Assembly: GCA_012931725.1 (NCBI GenBank)
Contig: CM022946.1
Coordinates: 51,062,626 to 51,126,625 of the forward strand
Direction of reading: 5' to 3'
Source: Litsea cubeba
Taxonomy: Eukaryota; Streptophyta; Magnoliopsida; Laurales; Lauraceae
DNA: 64,000 bases
The notes under the pieces are model-generated. The model ran no database searches, was not told the origin of the DNA, and saw only the letters and a program-made list of their open reading frames with translations. Made by a program: the position numbers and the translations under genes. Of this stretch, positions 29,015-42,121 are shown piece by piece; positions within the stretch are counted from its first letter, which is position 1, and each line of letters begins with the position of its first letter.

Positions 29015-32000
29015 TGTCAGACCCCGACCCAGGTTCGGTATATTTAATTATATTTTAACCGTGATTAGTTGATAAGTAGGGTTAGTGGACGATTAACTTA
29101 ATTTTCTTAAGCTAGATCAGAATGTTTGATTAGCTTTGGGAATTTTCGAGAGTCGTTGACTTAGGCTCGACACGGGTTGGGGCGCCCATGTGTTGTGTGT
29201 GAACCTTGGGAGTTTAACCTTGATTTTCATAAAATCCCAATTTTTATTTATTTTAACTCATTTCATTAAGTTTTTCAACTTTCATGTTTCGATCGTTTTG
29301 ATTTAATGATTGAAAATCGCATTTTTCGAAAAAAAAAAAGGGGCAAAATTGACCTTTCACACAAAATCTGTACCCAAATTTTAAAACTTTCAGAAATTGA
29401 CAAAAATATACTTTTTGGAGAGTAGATATTTCGATGAGTAATTTTATCTTCTTCGTCGTTTTCGTTCGGGACCCACGAATACCATTTTCAGCTCTATGAA
29501 GATTGGGACCCACAAACCCATCTTATAAAAGGAATAGTTCACTTCTCCCTTTCATTCAATCTTTTTCCTTCAACTTTTTTAGCCAAGGGTTTTTCCTCTC
29601 CCAGCATTTTCTCTCTCCTCTGGAACACCCATTTCTTAGAGATTTCTTGAAGATTTGATCCCCTAGATCTCTCCCTCTCCTCTCAAGCACTTCAAAGAAC
29701 CTCTTTTTAAGGATTTTGAACAAGGGTAAAGCTCCATTTCAAGCCCTTCTTCTTGGTTTGAGCCATTAGAGGTTAGATATGGTTTTCTTCCTTTGAGATT
29801 CTTATTTTCCATGTCGTTTGGAACTTCTTTCTCAAACATGTAAAAGGTTTTCATAGAGGATTTCATGGATTTATATTTTTACGGCTTTTTCCATGGATTT
29901 TGGGGGGTTTTTGTAGATTTGGAGCTAGAGGACCTAGAGAATAGTTTGGGGAGTATTTTCTCTCTCATCTTGGCTTGAGGCAAGTGAATATCTCAATTTA
30001 TATGATGATTTATCTTATAAGTATGATTTCTTGGAATATTCATTATATGCATCTCTCCTCTTTATGATTCATGGATTTGCCTTTGAAAGACTGGGTACTA
30101 GTTTATGCTTGAATTTTCTTTTGAGTTTTGTTAGCAACAATATGGAACTTTGCTTCTCAGATTTTTATTATCTTGTTTCAGCTCTCCTTATGTTAAAAAT
30201 TTTAAGTTCAAGGAATGGAGGAAATTTTGTTTATTATTGTCTTGTTCGATAGATTTGGAATGAATTGTGTATGGTGGATTTAATGGAGTTTGATTAGGCT
30301 AGGAAGGGCCCAAATCTTCATGAAGTTTGTATGGAAGAAGAGGAGGGAAAAAAGGAATCAAAAGTGGAAGAAGAAGTGCAGAACTTGCACTTCGCGGGCT
30401 GGGAGAGAGCACAGTCCGCTCGAGCGGACCAGGCTCTGCCTGGCCCGGGAGAACCAGTAACTGGTTCGCTCAAGCGACCCAGCTACTGGATAGGCCTCGC
30501 TCGAGCGGACCCTGGGTCGCTTGAGCGGGCCCAGGCCAGGTTCTTGGGCCTGCTTAAGGCTATTCTTTGGGCCTGTTTTAAGGCCAATTGTGGGCCTATT
30601 TTGAGGGAATTCTTAGGCTTGTTTTAAAGGAAGTTTTGGGCTGTTCCAAGGCCCATTTCAAGCCATTTCAGCCCACTTCTTCTTCCCTATTTTGGGACTC
30701 ATTTAATCTATTTGATATGTGAAAGTTGTCAAGGAAATATCGAAGCGAATCATTAATTATTGTGGGAGTTTACATGAGGAAGGATGGAATTATTCGATGC
30801 TAGAAATTATCCGGGAAACCTTCTAAGTCTTAATGTGCACTTTATTCCCTTAATTGTCAAGGATCTTCAGTGGCACCAAAAATTTTATTAATGATTGACA
30901 CTAAGGGACTAAACGTGCATCAAGATGACCCGTGATAAAACATTGAATCACAATATACTATCTCATTCCAAATTAAAAGGGGTTTGATTGTGTTCTCTGA
31001 TATTCGATTTGAAATAAATTGATCATCTTGCTCAGTTATAAACATCGATAAGACTACTCTTCGGGTTCGTTCGGATTTATCAGTGTGTTCGGTATATTTT
31101 GCTCATAGTAGTTTTCTTATCGATTTTCAGAGATGTATCTTTATGATTTGATTTGCATCGGTTCAGATTTGAAATTTAAAGGCACCACTAAGCTTAGGTC
31201 ACCTTATCCGGCTGATCACCCGGCTTGGGATCTTTAAAATATTTTGCCAGCTGTAGCTTGGATTTTGTTTGTACCGACCATGGCAACGGTTTTGTTTCCG
31301 GTCCCACGTGTAGTGGCTACGGTTCTGTTTGATAATGACCTTGTTCATTCCGGTCCCACGAGTAGTGGCTCCGGTCTCAGTCTGCTCTTGTTACTTCGGT
31401 AACAGGAGAATATAGTTATACGTGGTTTGCCAATGTTTTACCTGTTTGATATTTTATTTTATGATCTTTGTCTATTTAACTTATTATAGTCTTTGGATTT
31501 GTTAATGTTTAAGAAGTTGATCTTTTATCTTGTTGTTTTTGTTATTCAGGATTTTTAATGTATTTCCAATTATTCAATGTTTTACTCCTTCTATCATCCT
31601 ATTATATGTTATATTTGCTTGCCAGACCGTTGCGTCTGATCCTTTTGTTTGGTGCCAGATATTGAGCCCCTTGCCCTTGAGGCGCACTTCGAGGCGGACC
31701 CAGTAGCTCCTGTGGAATGTGAGCGGCAGCCTGATGATGTCGCTTAGACGTCGGGTTGACTACAGAGCTACGATCACATTTTGGGGTTGATTTTATTTTG
31801 GGAATTTGTTTGTAGCCATAGTTGGCTTTTTTTTTTTTTTTTGGAATTGTAAATATTGACTAACTTTGGTTTTTGTATTAAACTTGAAACTAACTTTGGG
31901 GCCCATCTATGGAATGTTTCTCATTTTTATACTAGTCTTGAGTGTTCTCATTACATTCATATGTTATGAATTTTCATGTTTGTTACAATGCTTCCGCGTA

Positions 32001-32169
32001 ACTTATTCGTGTGAATGTTATTATTATTTATTGATGGATAGAATTTCGAGGATCCTTGCTGCGGAAACCTGTGGGAAACAAGCATGTACGGGCGAGATTT
32101 TCCGACTCGTCGCGCCACGACCCCGGATTAAGGTCTTGTTTAACGGGTCCTCGGTCCGGGGGCATGACA
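29015..32169 (+). repeat. 5' LTR of element A
   Basis: 3155 bp, TGTCAGACCCCG to GGGCATGACA. A TATAAAAG box lies at 29524-29531. A GC-rich block at 30385-30540 carries several CGCTCGAGCG-like palindromes. The frames inside are not genes. Confidence 0.93.
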
Positions 32170-32173
32170 GGCT

Positions 32174-32185
32174 TGGTATCAGAGC
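32174..32185 (+). other. Primer-binding site of element A
   Basis: TGGTATCAGAGC, five bases after the 5' LTR, complementary to the 3' end of initiator tRNA-Met. Confidence 0.9.
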
Positions 32186-32332
32186 GAGAAATATTTAAGG
32201 CAATTAAAATTGGATTAGAAACATAGGAACGTGGAAAGGATTCATTAGAATTTTCGTTAGTTAGTGTCGATGGGGTTAGGGAACGCTTTATTTATTATAT
32301 TTTATTATAGTAACAAGTTGTTTTGCAGCACT

Positions 32333-32673
32333 ATGGCTCCACGCAGACCTCGAGCGAATGCTAATGCATCAGGCAGTAATAATGATAGTGGTGTTGAGAA
32401 TCAGATGACAAGCTAGTTTCAGCAGCTCATGCAGATTCTAGTTGAACAACAACAGAGAGCAAATGAGAATCAAGCAAGATTTTAAGAGCAGATGGCAAAA
32501 AAGGATGAGGAGTTGACACAGGCTCAGAGACAATTGCTAGAAGTCTTGGGTAGGGAGCTCAGTTTGTTATTTAGAACAGAGACAGGGATCCTAATGCTTT
32601 GTTTGAGAATTTTAGAAAGAGAGGTCCAAAGGAGTTTACAGGACAAGAAGACCAATTGGCAGCTGATGACTGG
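32333..32673 (+). pseudogene. Element A gag, N-terminal part (interrupted by B)
   Basis: Starts MAPRRPRANANASGSNN. In-frame TAG after ENQMTS and TAA after ENQARF, plus a frame change near 32560, precede FRKRGPKEFTGQEDQLAADD. Element B enters here; gag resumes at 53394 with WLAHTENIFDLFQCTG. Confidence 0.85.
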
Positions 32674-35600
32674 TGTCACGTCCCCCGAACCCGATTAAGA
32701 AATAACCGGATCCGGAGAGTGAATTTTAGGACTATTTAAAAATTTTATCCTTTGTGCCCACGGATCGTAGTCCGCGGTGATGATTTAATATTTCCAACCT
32801 CATGTGTCACAATAAATATAGAGTTAATACAACTCTAGGCATATAGGATTTCAAGCAATGATCAATAAACTCTCATTAAATTAAAGTTGTAAGAAGAGTA
32901 AACAGAACTTCAAAGTTAAGTAATTTATTACAATGGCCAACCCACTAAACATGGCCAATCAAAGAAACAGAAGTCAATGTAATATAAAGGTTCGACGAGA
33001 GAAATAAATGAATGAAGATAAATCTAATAGATCCCAAATATGTCTCTCTCTCGTGCCAGGAGTGATGACGCTACTCTACATCATCGGCACGCCACTCTCG
33101 TGCCTCCTCTGCTGGTTGGAGATCCTCTGGGATCTCCTCACCTGCCTGCTCCTCGTAGTAATACTCACCTGATGTGTCTGCACACCAAGGAATAAAGTCA
33201 ACGACATGTTGAACAATATATCTACAAAACATAATAAACACGACATGCATCAAGTATAGAATATTGACAGGTAAGATCATATGAATACAAGAATCTGAGG
33301 CTATGCATAAAGCGAGATTAATATATAGAAATAATAATAGGAATCCTAGCAATCATCTAACAATAACCACTATCCATGCAATGCAAACAAGACAGGCAAG
33401 AGGGAGACTCCGAGGACGTCCTATGCCACCTCCCGGGGTACCAGTAACAATCCCCTTGGACTACTGATACCATAGTCCGGCTCCAGTGGAATCCTAGCTC
33501 CCTGTCCTGGGAATAGCAGTACGGTCCTAGCCCGCTCCCAGCTATTCAACGCCATGGACGCCGTCCTATGCCGACTACTCACCCCGACAACCGGAGTAAC
33601 CGATTCGTCATTAAATCCCAAACTGCAGATGGCCATGATATGCAAACAATAATAAAGTGGTTTTGACTCAATGACAGACAAGACAAGCAAGTCTGGCTAT
33701 TCTATGTACAAGACAAGATCCTAGGGATTATTTCTTCCAGATCAATACAAGACAAGCCACGTGATAATCCCCTTCATACTAGCCAGTCATGTTCATCAAA
33801 ACAAGACACGGGTTCCTATGGTACACTCTAAGTCAAGTCCAAGTCTTATATTCTACAACAATTTATGTTTCATAATTGATTACGTGTTTTATGTCAAGAG
33901 AGTGTACAAGGAATGTTATCAACGGATACAATCACAAGTCAAGGAAGAATTACCATCCAATCCTAAGTAAGTGGTGTCATCCCTATATTCAACGTATTCT
34001 AACGGAGTACATGAGGAAATTGGATCAATGATGCTCTTAAGATAATTCCTTGGTGTACAATCATGTTGAGCATCATTAAATTCAACTCCTTGTGCATTCG
34101 GTTACACTACGTGCAATACACGAATACCTAGACAACCCATCGAATTCACACCAAGCCACGTGATTCGATTTCAAACTCATTTATGGTCATGTGATAGTAA
34201 GTTAATAGTTTCCGGCGTCTAAGTCCCAAACCTAGGTTAAACAGTCTCTTTCTCCAATTACAAGAGTCAAATCATTAATTCCCATAGTTACATCACTTTC
34301 TAACCTCCGATCGTGATGAAACTAGAACCATTCGATTCTCTATCTCAAGGGCTTTCCAACGGTATATTATATGTGAACATCCAACGGACGGATTGAAAGT
34401 TACAAGCCTTTGAAGTTTCAGTGACCATGCACCCTCCGATCGATCGCACCTTCACCTCACAGTTAGTGCACAGTCCGATCGATCGGACTGAGTGACCGAT
34501 CGATCGTCACTGGGCACCTCCCAGTTAACTGAGAGTTTTCACAGACCGATTGATCGGACTGTGATCGCCCACAGTTAATTAGGGAATTGTTCACTGTCCG
34601 ATCGATCGCACTGTGCGACCGATCGATCGGACAGCGAACGTGAAGCCCGAATTTGGGTTTCTACTCCCTTTTTCGTCCGGCCAATCCATGGCTATCCTGC
34701 AGAAATCTGAGCCTCCTTGCTCCCCATTCAATTCATTCAATCCATACACCACATCCCATTTCATTTAATCAAATTAAACAAACTCTAATCAACCTAATAT
34801 CAACATTTATCGAAAACCTAACCTAACATGTAATTTCAATTAATAATCAGAAAAGCTTGGAATTAACGGGAATTCTATCAAGAATCATAACCAGTTCAAT
34901 GAAAACAATACAAGCATATAAATTATAAAATGCATATCCACTTGCCTCAACCAAAACGAATATTGAAAATGGGTGGAATCTGAGGAGAAGCTTTTCTACC
35001 CTCATAGTCGCAATCTAACCCGTATAACACAACCTAATATACCAAGGAGAAGAAAGAAAGAAAAAGAGTCAAGATCGGACCTAAATCTAACCAAAAGGCA
35101 TAAAATTGAAAAAGATGAAGGTGAGAGAATGCTTACCAAACTTACACCGGAAACAAAAGGAGATCGCAAGGATGAATCCTAGCGGATCGGATCTCCGAAT
35201 GGGGTCTTCTAGGCTAGGGTTCCGGGCTTGAGAAAGGAAGAAGAAGAAGAAAAATGGGAGGCTGTTCTTTGTTGGTTGCAGGGAAAGAAATGAAAACTAG
35301 GGCAACCTTCGCTTAAGAAGACGATTAAGGAGGAAAAGACCGAATCACCCTTCAAGTGGGTCCGGATAAAGAATGGACCACTTGAAAGGTTTCTGATCGC
35401 TGGATCGCGATGAGTCAAGAGACAAAAGTTATCAGAACGACGAGACCTTCCCAACGAACCCATAAATCACGGCGTTTGGAGTATTTCGGAAAAACACATA
35501 ATTTTCCCTAAATTGCAAACTACCCCCCTGCTATGATCAAACGAACTCAGAATCAAACAAAACTACACAGATACTATTCTAATGCTAAAAAAAACTCGTT

Positions 35601-35717
35601 CATAATCTAAACCCACTTAAATATCTATAATACAATTAAATAAAATAATAACAATTAAACGGGTCAACGGGCCGGGTTATTGGGCCCAACTGACCCAGTA
35701 AGGTCACGGACCTTACA
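32674..35717 (-). repeat. 3' LTR of element B (left)
   Basis: 3044 bp, pairing with 50322-53388. It carries a cluster of CCGATCGATCGG-type palindromes at 34436-34640. One palindrome-rich unit of about 21 bp is missing here relative to the other LTR. Confidence 0.93.
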
Positions 35718-35764
35718 ACTCTCACAAATAAAAAGAACATTTGGTCCCCCAAATGCCTAAACAT

Positions 35765-36638
35765 ACCTCATCTGGAAAAAGATAGGGATACGCTTTCTGG
35801 ATCTGATCCTTCAACTCCCACGTAGCTTCCTCCGGACTGTGGTTCTCCCACTGTACCTTGACCCACTGAATGGTCTTGGTAAGCAAAACACGACCTCCTT
35901 AGTGTCGATGATCTGTGCTGGACGCTCCACGTAGGTGACATCTGCCTGAAGCTGAAGTGGCTCGTGCTGCAACACGTGGGTGGGATCTGGAATATATTTT
36001 CGAAGCATTGAGACATGAAATACGTCGTGCACACCCGCTAACTCCGGCGGTAGCACTAGACGATAAGCCACGTCTCCTATCTTACTCTTAATCTCAAATG
36101 GTCCCACAAACCTCTTAGCAAGCTTCCCTTTCTGTCCAAATCTAACAACACCTCTCATCGGAGAAACTTTCAGGAAAACCATATCTCCCACTTGGAATTC
36201 TAAAGGTCTCCGCCTCTTGTCTGCATAGCTCTTCTGATGATCACGTGACTCCTTCATTCTCATCTGGACAACCCTGACCTTCTCACTGGAATCAGCAATC
36301 TCTAAGGGGCCATGAAAACTCCGAACTCTAACTTCCTCCCAACATGCTGGGGTTCTGCATCTCCTTCCATACAGTGCCTCAAATGGTGCCATACCGATGC
36401 TTGAATGATAGCTGTTATTGTAGGCAAACTCACATAGAGGCAAACTCTCATCCCAACTCTCCTTGAAATCCAAAACATATGCTCTGAGGAGATCTTCCAA
36501 TGTCTGAATTGTACGCTCTGACTGTCCATCTGTGTGAGGGTGGTAAGCTGTGCTGAACTTCAACTGAGTTCCCATAGATGACTGGAAAGTAGACCAAAAC
36601 CAAGAGACAAACTTAGTGTCTCGATCGGACACTATGGA
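35765..36638 (-). pseudogene. Element B integrase C-terminal half and chromodomain-like end
   Basis: Resumes after element C with SIVSDRDTKFVSWFWSTF, then AYHPHTDGQSERTIQTLEDL (the catalytic Glu region), FAYNNSYHSSIGMAPFEALYG, GPFEI and HDVFHVSMLRKY. A one-base frameshift near 35895 displaces the ending, which in another frame reads TIQWVKVQWENHSPEEATWE, a chromodomain-like tail typical of this clade. Confidence 0.88.
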
Positions 36639-36643
36639 CTTAG

Positions 36644-38648
36644 TGAAAGAAACTGCGATTCAGATCTGAATTAGCAGAAGACATTCATGGCTAATTTGTA
36701 ACATGACAAATTTTAAAAAATCTGATTTGGGCAGCATAAATCAGCCATAGAGATCGCATAAGAACTCCATGAATTCATGACCAACAAGTGTATAATTAAA
36801 GGAGAATGAAGAAGACTATTACCTCGAAGATTTGTAGACTTCAAATCTCTGAAAAAATAGATCCAAAGGCCCAAACTCAGACTTGCAATTAGCAAACAAA
36901 TTGCTGGAATTTTCTGCAGTAGTATTGCCTTTGATCTTCTTCTCTATCTCACTTCCAAATCTGATTGGCTAAAATGGTGGGATCTTAATCTAGGAATTGA
37001 GAACTATTTTTCTAAGGAAAAATCTCAGATCTCAATCTCTCCTCAATGAAGAAGAAAGAAGCCAAGGCTGGACGTGTGGACTTGTGCTTCTCTTTGTTAT
37101 GGACGTCCAAAGGGGGAGAGCACTCTCCTTTTTATAGAAACTATGGAAACCTTTCCTAAAAGTTTATCTCTTCTAATTCTCATAGATGTCCTAAAAGGAA
37201 AGTATAATCTAAAGTTTAATTTCCTTTTACAACACTCCAATTAGAAAAGGAAACTAAGGAACTTCCCATAAACTTTGGAATTAGTAATCCTAGTTGAACA
37301 ACACTTACTAATTTAAGTTTCTAATTCATGAAGGAAACTTTCTTATGGGAATACTAATCCAAAGAGGAGTCCAACCTTCCAAGTAGAGAGACCTACTCAA
37401 AATTGGAAACTTTACCCATGGAAATCCCATTACGGACGTCCCACATGATAATGAACACCATGGCCCACAAACAATTTATTCAGAATTAAATTCATGTATG
37501 CCATCAAATGCCTATTTGAATTTAAACTCAAAATTATTTTTCCACTAAAATAATTCAACAAAATGTTATCCAAACATTTTATAAAACCATGCCAATCTTG
37601 GAAAGTGACTAGAGAATGGACCAAAAGACATATTTGCCATTGGCTTCCAAAATGACCAAAATGTCCATGCTAAACCCATAGCAACATTAAGACCATTTTA
37701 ACCTTAACTCATTCCACTAAAGAGTTATGGTTGAACTCCAAGGACAAATATATAATATAATACGCTCGTCATAAAATGACGGTTGTCTTCGACCTACTAA
37801 GTGTAATGACCTGAATGCCCCTCTATGTAACATCCATAATCGAGTCAGGTTATCACATGTACTATCAACCTTTCCGATTATATCTAAACCTTAGAACTTC
37901 ATATCCTTAACATAATCATCATTCGGATATCATTCTCTTGGTCCAGGGAGCGACCTACAAGTTCAATATCCATATGGAACATCCATATACTAAGATCTTA
38001 GATTTTGATGATTAATCGGATAATTCTAAGGGGACGATCATTCCATCATTAGATGGCATAGATTCTTTATTGCATCTGCACGTCCCAACTGATCAAGTCT
38101 GAGTACCCAAAACACAGAGCTGTTGACCCATGAAAAGAATCTCACCCATAGTGAATTAAAGCACAAGAACTTGACTTCGTCAGTTCATCCACAAATGCTC
38201 AAGATTAAGAGCATCGGTCACTCAGTAGCATGAGGTGACTTGATCTCTCTCTGTGATAGTACTATTTTAGAGATCACACCTACCATGGTCCTGTTCAATG
38301 CATTGCATATGCACTAATGAGATAAATCCGGGAAAGCCCTCCCATGACTTAGGTAAGTCACCCTGAATACAGGAGAGTCTCTCACTATAACTTATACCAA
38401 GATGAAGTGCCCAGCTCCATCTCTCAATTATGAACAATTATGTTGTTTCCAGTGTCCATGAATTAGACTTATCTGTGTGTAGACACTACACACCTAATTC
38501 ATTTACTAGAAACAATGGGCCTTACACAACCATACATATATACATGTTTAAGCAGGAAAGAGTCATTCCATTAAATAACCAATAAATATCCAGTAACAAA
38601 AGATGAGAGTGCAGTTAGTGGGCTTTAGGGCATACACCAATCCCAACA
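36644..38648 (-). repeat. 3' LTR of element C (left)
   Basis: 2005 bp, TGAAAGAAACTG to CCAATCCCAACA on the plus strand. A TATAAAAAG box lies on the minus strand at 37128-37136. Confidence 0.94.
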
Positions 38649-38660
38649 AACTCCCACTTG
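38649..38660 (-). other. Polypurine tract of element C
   Basis: The minus strand reads CAAGTGGGAGTT directly before the 3' LTR. Confidence 0.8.
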
Positions 38661-38662
38661 CA

Positions 38663-41600
38663 CTAAAGATCACTACTTCCTAACCTAACACCCATGGACT
38701 CAACATGAGAAGTGAAGACTTTCTCAGTAAAAGTCTTAGTGAATGGGTCAGCTAAGTTATTTGCCGAAGCAATATGCTCCACCACTATTTCTCCATCCTG
38801 AATGAATTCCCGGATCAAGTGGTACTTTCTCTGAATGTGCTTGCCTTTCTTATGATTTCTGGGCTCTTTGCACTGTGCTACAGCACCAGTGTTATCGCAG
38901 TACATGACAATCGGTTTTTGCACTGTAGGAACAACTCCTAATTCCAACAGGAATTTTATGAGCCATACTGCTTCCTTCGCAGCTTCCGATGTCGCCACAT
39001 ACTCTGCTTCCATGGTAGAATCAGCAGTACAGGATTGCTTGACACTTCTCCATGATATAGCCCCTCCTGACAGAGTAAAGACGTACCCTGAAGTAGACTT
39101 TCTGGCATCACTATCAGATTGGAAATCAGAGTCTGTATATGCCAATGGCGTTAGATCATCTGCTCGAAAGGTTAGCATATAATCTTTTGTTCTCTGAAGA
39201 TACTTGAATATATGCTTAACAGCTGTCCAATGCATAGGTCCAGGGTTTGACTGATATCTGCTAACCATGCCAACTGCAAAACAAATATCTGGTCTAGTAC
39301 ATAACATAGTATACATGAGGCTTCCAACAGCGGATGCATATGGAACTCTCCTCATGCTCTCTATCTCTTCAGATGTCTTTGGACATTGATCTCGAGACAG
39401 TGGTACTCCATGTCTAGAAGGTAGGAGGCCCTTCTTGGAGTCATGCATGTTAAACTTGACCAATATCTTCTCAATATATGAAGATTGGGATAAAGCTAAC
39501 ATCTTATTCTTGCGATCACGCAAAAGCTTAATCTCTAAGATATAGCTGGCCTCACCCAAATCCTTCATCTGAAATTGAGAGGATAACCAAACCTTTGTGG
39601 ATGACAATAAACCTACATCATTTCCTATGAGTAATATGTCATCTACATACAGAACCAAAAATGCAACTGCTTTTCCACTTCCTTTCTTATACACACATGG
39701 TTCATCAATGTTTTGATCAAAGCCAAAAGATTTGACTGCCTGATTAAACTTGATGTTCCATGCTCTAAATGCTTGCTTAAGTCTATAAATGGACTTCTTA
39801 AGTTTACAAACCATGTTATCTTGGCCACTAGCAATGAAACCCTCTGGTTGCATCATATAGATGCATTCGTCAAGACTTCCATTAAGAAAAGCTATCTTGA
39901 CATCCATCTGCCATATCTCGTAGTCATAATGACATGCGATGGCCAAGAGAATCCTTATGGATTTAAGCATAGCCACTGGTGAAAAGGTTTCCTCATAATC
40001 GATACCCTCTTTCTGAGTATATCCTTTCGCCACCAGTCTTGCTTTGAAGGTTTCCACCTTCCCATCCACTCCTCTCTTCCTCTTGTAGATCCACTTGCAC
40101 CCTATGGGTTTAATCCCTTTAGGTGCATCTACAAGTTCCCAGACTTGATTGGAATACAAAGAATCCATTTCAGATTTCATCGCTTGCTGCCACATGTCAG
40201 CATCTATATCCATTACTGCTTCATCATAACTAGTAGGATCCTCAACCAGATCTTCAGAGTCTGTCTTAAAAGACACTCCTAGATATCTTTCTGGCTGTCT
40301 AGAAATTCTCCCACTACGACGAGGCTCCGGAGTGTTAGAAGGAATATCTTGTTCATCTACTGTCTCAGGATCTGTTACAGATGTTATAGGAGATCCCGAA
40401 AGAATTTCCTCAAGGGTTTCTTTACAACTAAGCTCTTGGTGCATCATACAATCATCCTCCAAGTACCTAGCATGAGTACTGATGAGCACTTTTTGCTCAT
40501 TTGGATGATAAAAGATGCCACCTCTCGTTCCCTTAGGATACCCAATGAAGTAGCACATTTTCGATCTGGGTTCCAGCTTGGTAGCTTTATCATTCAGTAC
40601 ATAGGCTAGACAACCCCAAATGTGGATATGTCTTAAACTAGGTTTTCGACTTGTCCACATTTCTTGCGGTGTCCTAGGTACTGATTTAGAAGGTACCAGA
40701 TTTAAAATGTATGCTGCTGCTTCTAGGGCATATCCCCAAAAAGATATAGGTAGGGTTGCATGACTCATCATGGACCTTACCATATCAAGAAGGGTACGGT
40801 TTCTTCTCTCAGCTACACCATTTTGCTGGGGTGTACCTGGTGCAGGCAACTGAGACACAATCCCATGTTGTGTGAGGTACTCCTTGAACTCACCCAGGAG
40901 GTACTCGCCACCTCGATCAGATCGAAGGGCTTTGATATGTTTCCCTAGTTGTAGCTCCGCCTCAGCCTTGAATTGCTTGAATTTATCAAACGCCTCAGAC
41001 TTGCGCCGCATTAAGTACACATATCCATACCTAGAGTAATCATCGGTGAAGGTGATGTAATACTCATACCCTCCTCGAGCCGGTTTGTTCATAGGACCAC
41101 ACACATCAGTGTGAATCAATTCTAACAACTCCTTTGACCTTAGTCCCTTTCCAGAGAATGACCTTTTGGTCATCTTTCCCTTGAGACAAGATTCACACTG
41201 AGGAAAAGGTTCGAAATCTAATGAGCTTAAAGACTCATCTTCTACCAACCTCTGAATCCGTTTTAGGTTAATGTGACCCAAACGTAAGTGCCAAAGATAT
41301 GTGTCATTGATTGAAGATACCTTCCTTTTAAGGGAAGTTGAGTTTTCTTGTTGTACATTATGCAGTGTGGGAGCAATAGGATATATGTAAAATAAGTTGT
41401 CATGTATTCTACTGGAACATATAATATTTCCATCTCTACTGATATCAATACCAGAATGGAAAGAAACTGAATAATTAAATTCAATGAGTCTGGAAACTGA
41501 AATTAAATTCTTCCTCGTGTCCGGAACATAGCAAAAATTATTTAAAACTAATATCCTATTACATGGAAAATGTAAGGTAACTACTCCTACTGCAACTGCC

Positions 41601-42121
41601 CAAACTTTAGCTCCAGTTCCGACTCTAAAGGCAAACTCTCCTTTCTTAATTCTCTGCATTATCTGAAACCCCTGCAATGAATTGCAGATATGATTAGTGG
41701 CTCCTGAGTCTACTATCCATGAGTCAGTAGAATCAACCACTAGACAAGTTTCAATGTAGTATGAAAATAATATACCTTTCTTAACTGAGGCCAAGAACTT
41801 GGGACAATCTTTCTTCCAATGACCTTTGAGGCCACACTTGAAGCATTTCCCTTTGGGCTTTCCATCTGTAGCCTTGTCCTTCTTATTACCAGTGTTGTCC
41901 TTTTTCTGCCCTTTTCCCTTATTCTGCTTCTTCTTGAACTTCTTCCCTTTCGGGTTTAGTTTAGAGGAAGACTGGAAAAAATGAGCTTGGGCTTTGGGCT
42001 TCATGATGGCCTCTACCGCCTGGAGTTCTTTCATTAACTCAGGTAGAGTCATGTCCATCTTGTTCATATTGAAATTGAGCTTGAACTGATTGAAAGAGTC
42101 CGGCAGAGTTTCGAGAATCAT
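38663..42121 (-). CDS. Element C Gag C-terminus plus Pol (1152 aa)
   Basis: One long frame. It opens in gag (MILETLPDSFNQFKLNFN), with a lysine-rich stretch and a CCHC knuckle CFKCGLKGHWKKDC at residues 93-106. The protease site WIVDSGATNHIC has Asp at 138. Integrase follows: HLRLGH and CESCLKGK (zinc binding), HTDVCGP, RSDRGGEYL and NGVAERRNRTL (D, D, E). The RT has MDVKIAFLNGSLDE and YVDDILLIG. The RNase H has YTDSDFQSD, EAEYVATSEAAKEAVW and MYCDNTGAVAQ. The first Met is internal to gag; the true start lies upstream in another frame because of a one-base shift near 42157. All catalytic residues that I can check are present. Confidence 0.93.
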   Translation of the reverse strand: MILETLPDSFNQFKLNFNMNKMDMTLPELMKELQAVEAIMKPKAQAHFFQSSSKLNPKGKKFKKKQNKGKGQKKDNTGNKKDKATDGKPKGKCFKCGLKGHWKKDCPKFLASVKKGILFSYYIETCLVVDSTDSWIVDSGATNHICNSLQGFQIMQRIKKGEFAFRVGTGAKVWAVAVGVVTLHFPCNRILVLNNFCYVPDTRKNLISVSRLIEFNYSVSFHSGIDISRDGNIICSSRIHDNLFYIYPIAPTLHNVQQENSTSLKRKVSSINDTYLWHLRLGHINLKRIQRLVEDESLSSLDFEPFPQCESCLKGKMTKRSFSGKGLRSKELLELIHTDVCGPMNKPARGGYEYYITFTDDYSRYGYVYLMRRKSEAFDKFKQFKAEAELQLGKHIKALRSDRGGEYLLGEFKEYLTQHGIVSQLPAPGTPQQNGVAERRNRTLLDMVRSMMSHATLPISFWGYALEAAAYILNLVPSKSVPRTPQEMWTSRKPSLRHIHIWGCLAYVLNDKATKLEPRSKMCYFIGYPKGTRGGIFYHPNEQKVLISTHARYLEDDCMMHQELSCKETLEEILSGSPITSVTDPETVDEQDIPSNTPEPRRSGRISRQPERYLGVSFKTDSEDLVEDPTSYDEAVMDIDADMWQQAMKSEMDSLYSNQVWELVDAPKGIKPIGCKWIYKRKRGVDGKVETFKARLVAKGYTQKEGIDYEETFSPVAMLKSIRILLAIACHYDYEIWQMDVKIAFLNGSLDECIYMMQPEGFIASGQDNMVCKLKKSIYRLKQAFRAWNIKFNQAVKSFGFDQNIDEPCVYKKGSGKAVAFLVLYVDDILLIGNDVGLLSSTKVWLSSQFQMKDLGEASYILEIKLLRDRKNKMLALSQSSYIEKILVKFNMHDSKKGLLPSRHGVPLSRDQCPKTSEEIESMRRVPYASAVGSLMYTMLCTRPDICFAVGMVSRYQSNPGPMHWTAVKHIFKYLQRTKDYMLTFRADDLTPLAYTDSDFQSDSDARKSTSGYVFTLSGGAISWRSVKQSCTADSTMEAEYVATSEAAKEAVWLIKFLLELGVVPTVQKPIVMYCDNTGAVAQCKEPRNHKKGKHIQRKYHLIREFIQDGEIVVEHIASANNLADPFTKTFTEKVFTSHVESMGVRLGSSDL

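Noticed and set aside
33071..33690. Small frames repeated at 50719-51338
   Set aside because: Both pairs are the same LTR sequence of element B; LTR-internal frames are not genes, and their duplication follows from the LTR pair.
36713..36895. 60-codon frame identical to one at 44425-44607
   Set aside because: Lies in the 2-kb LTRs of copia C and is repeated only because the LTRs are repeated.
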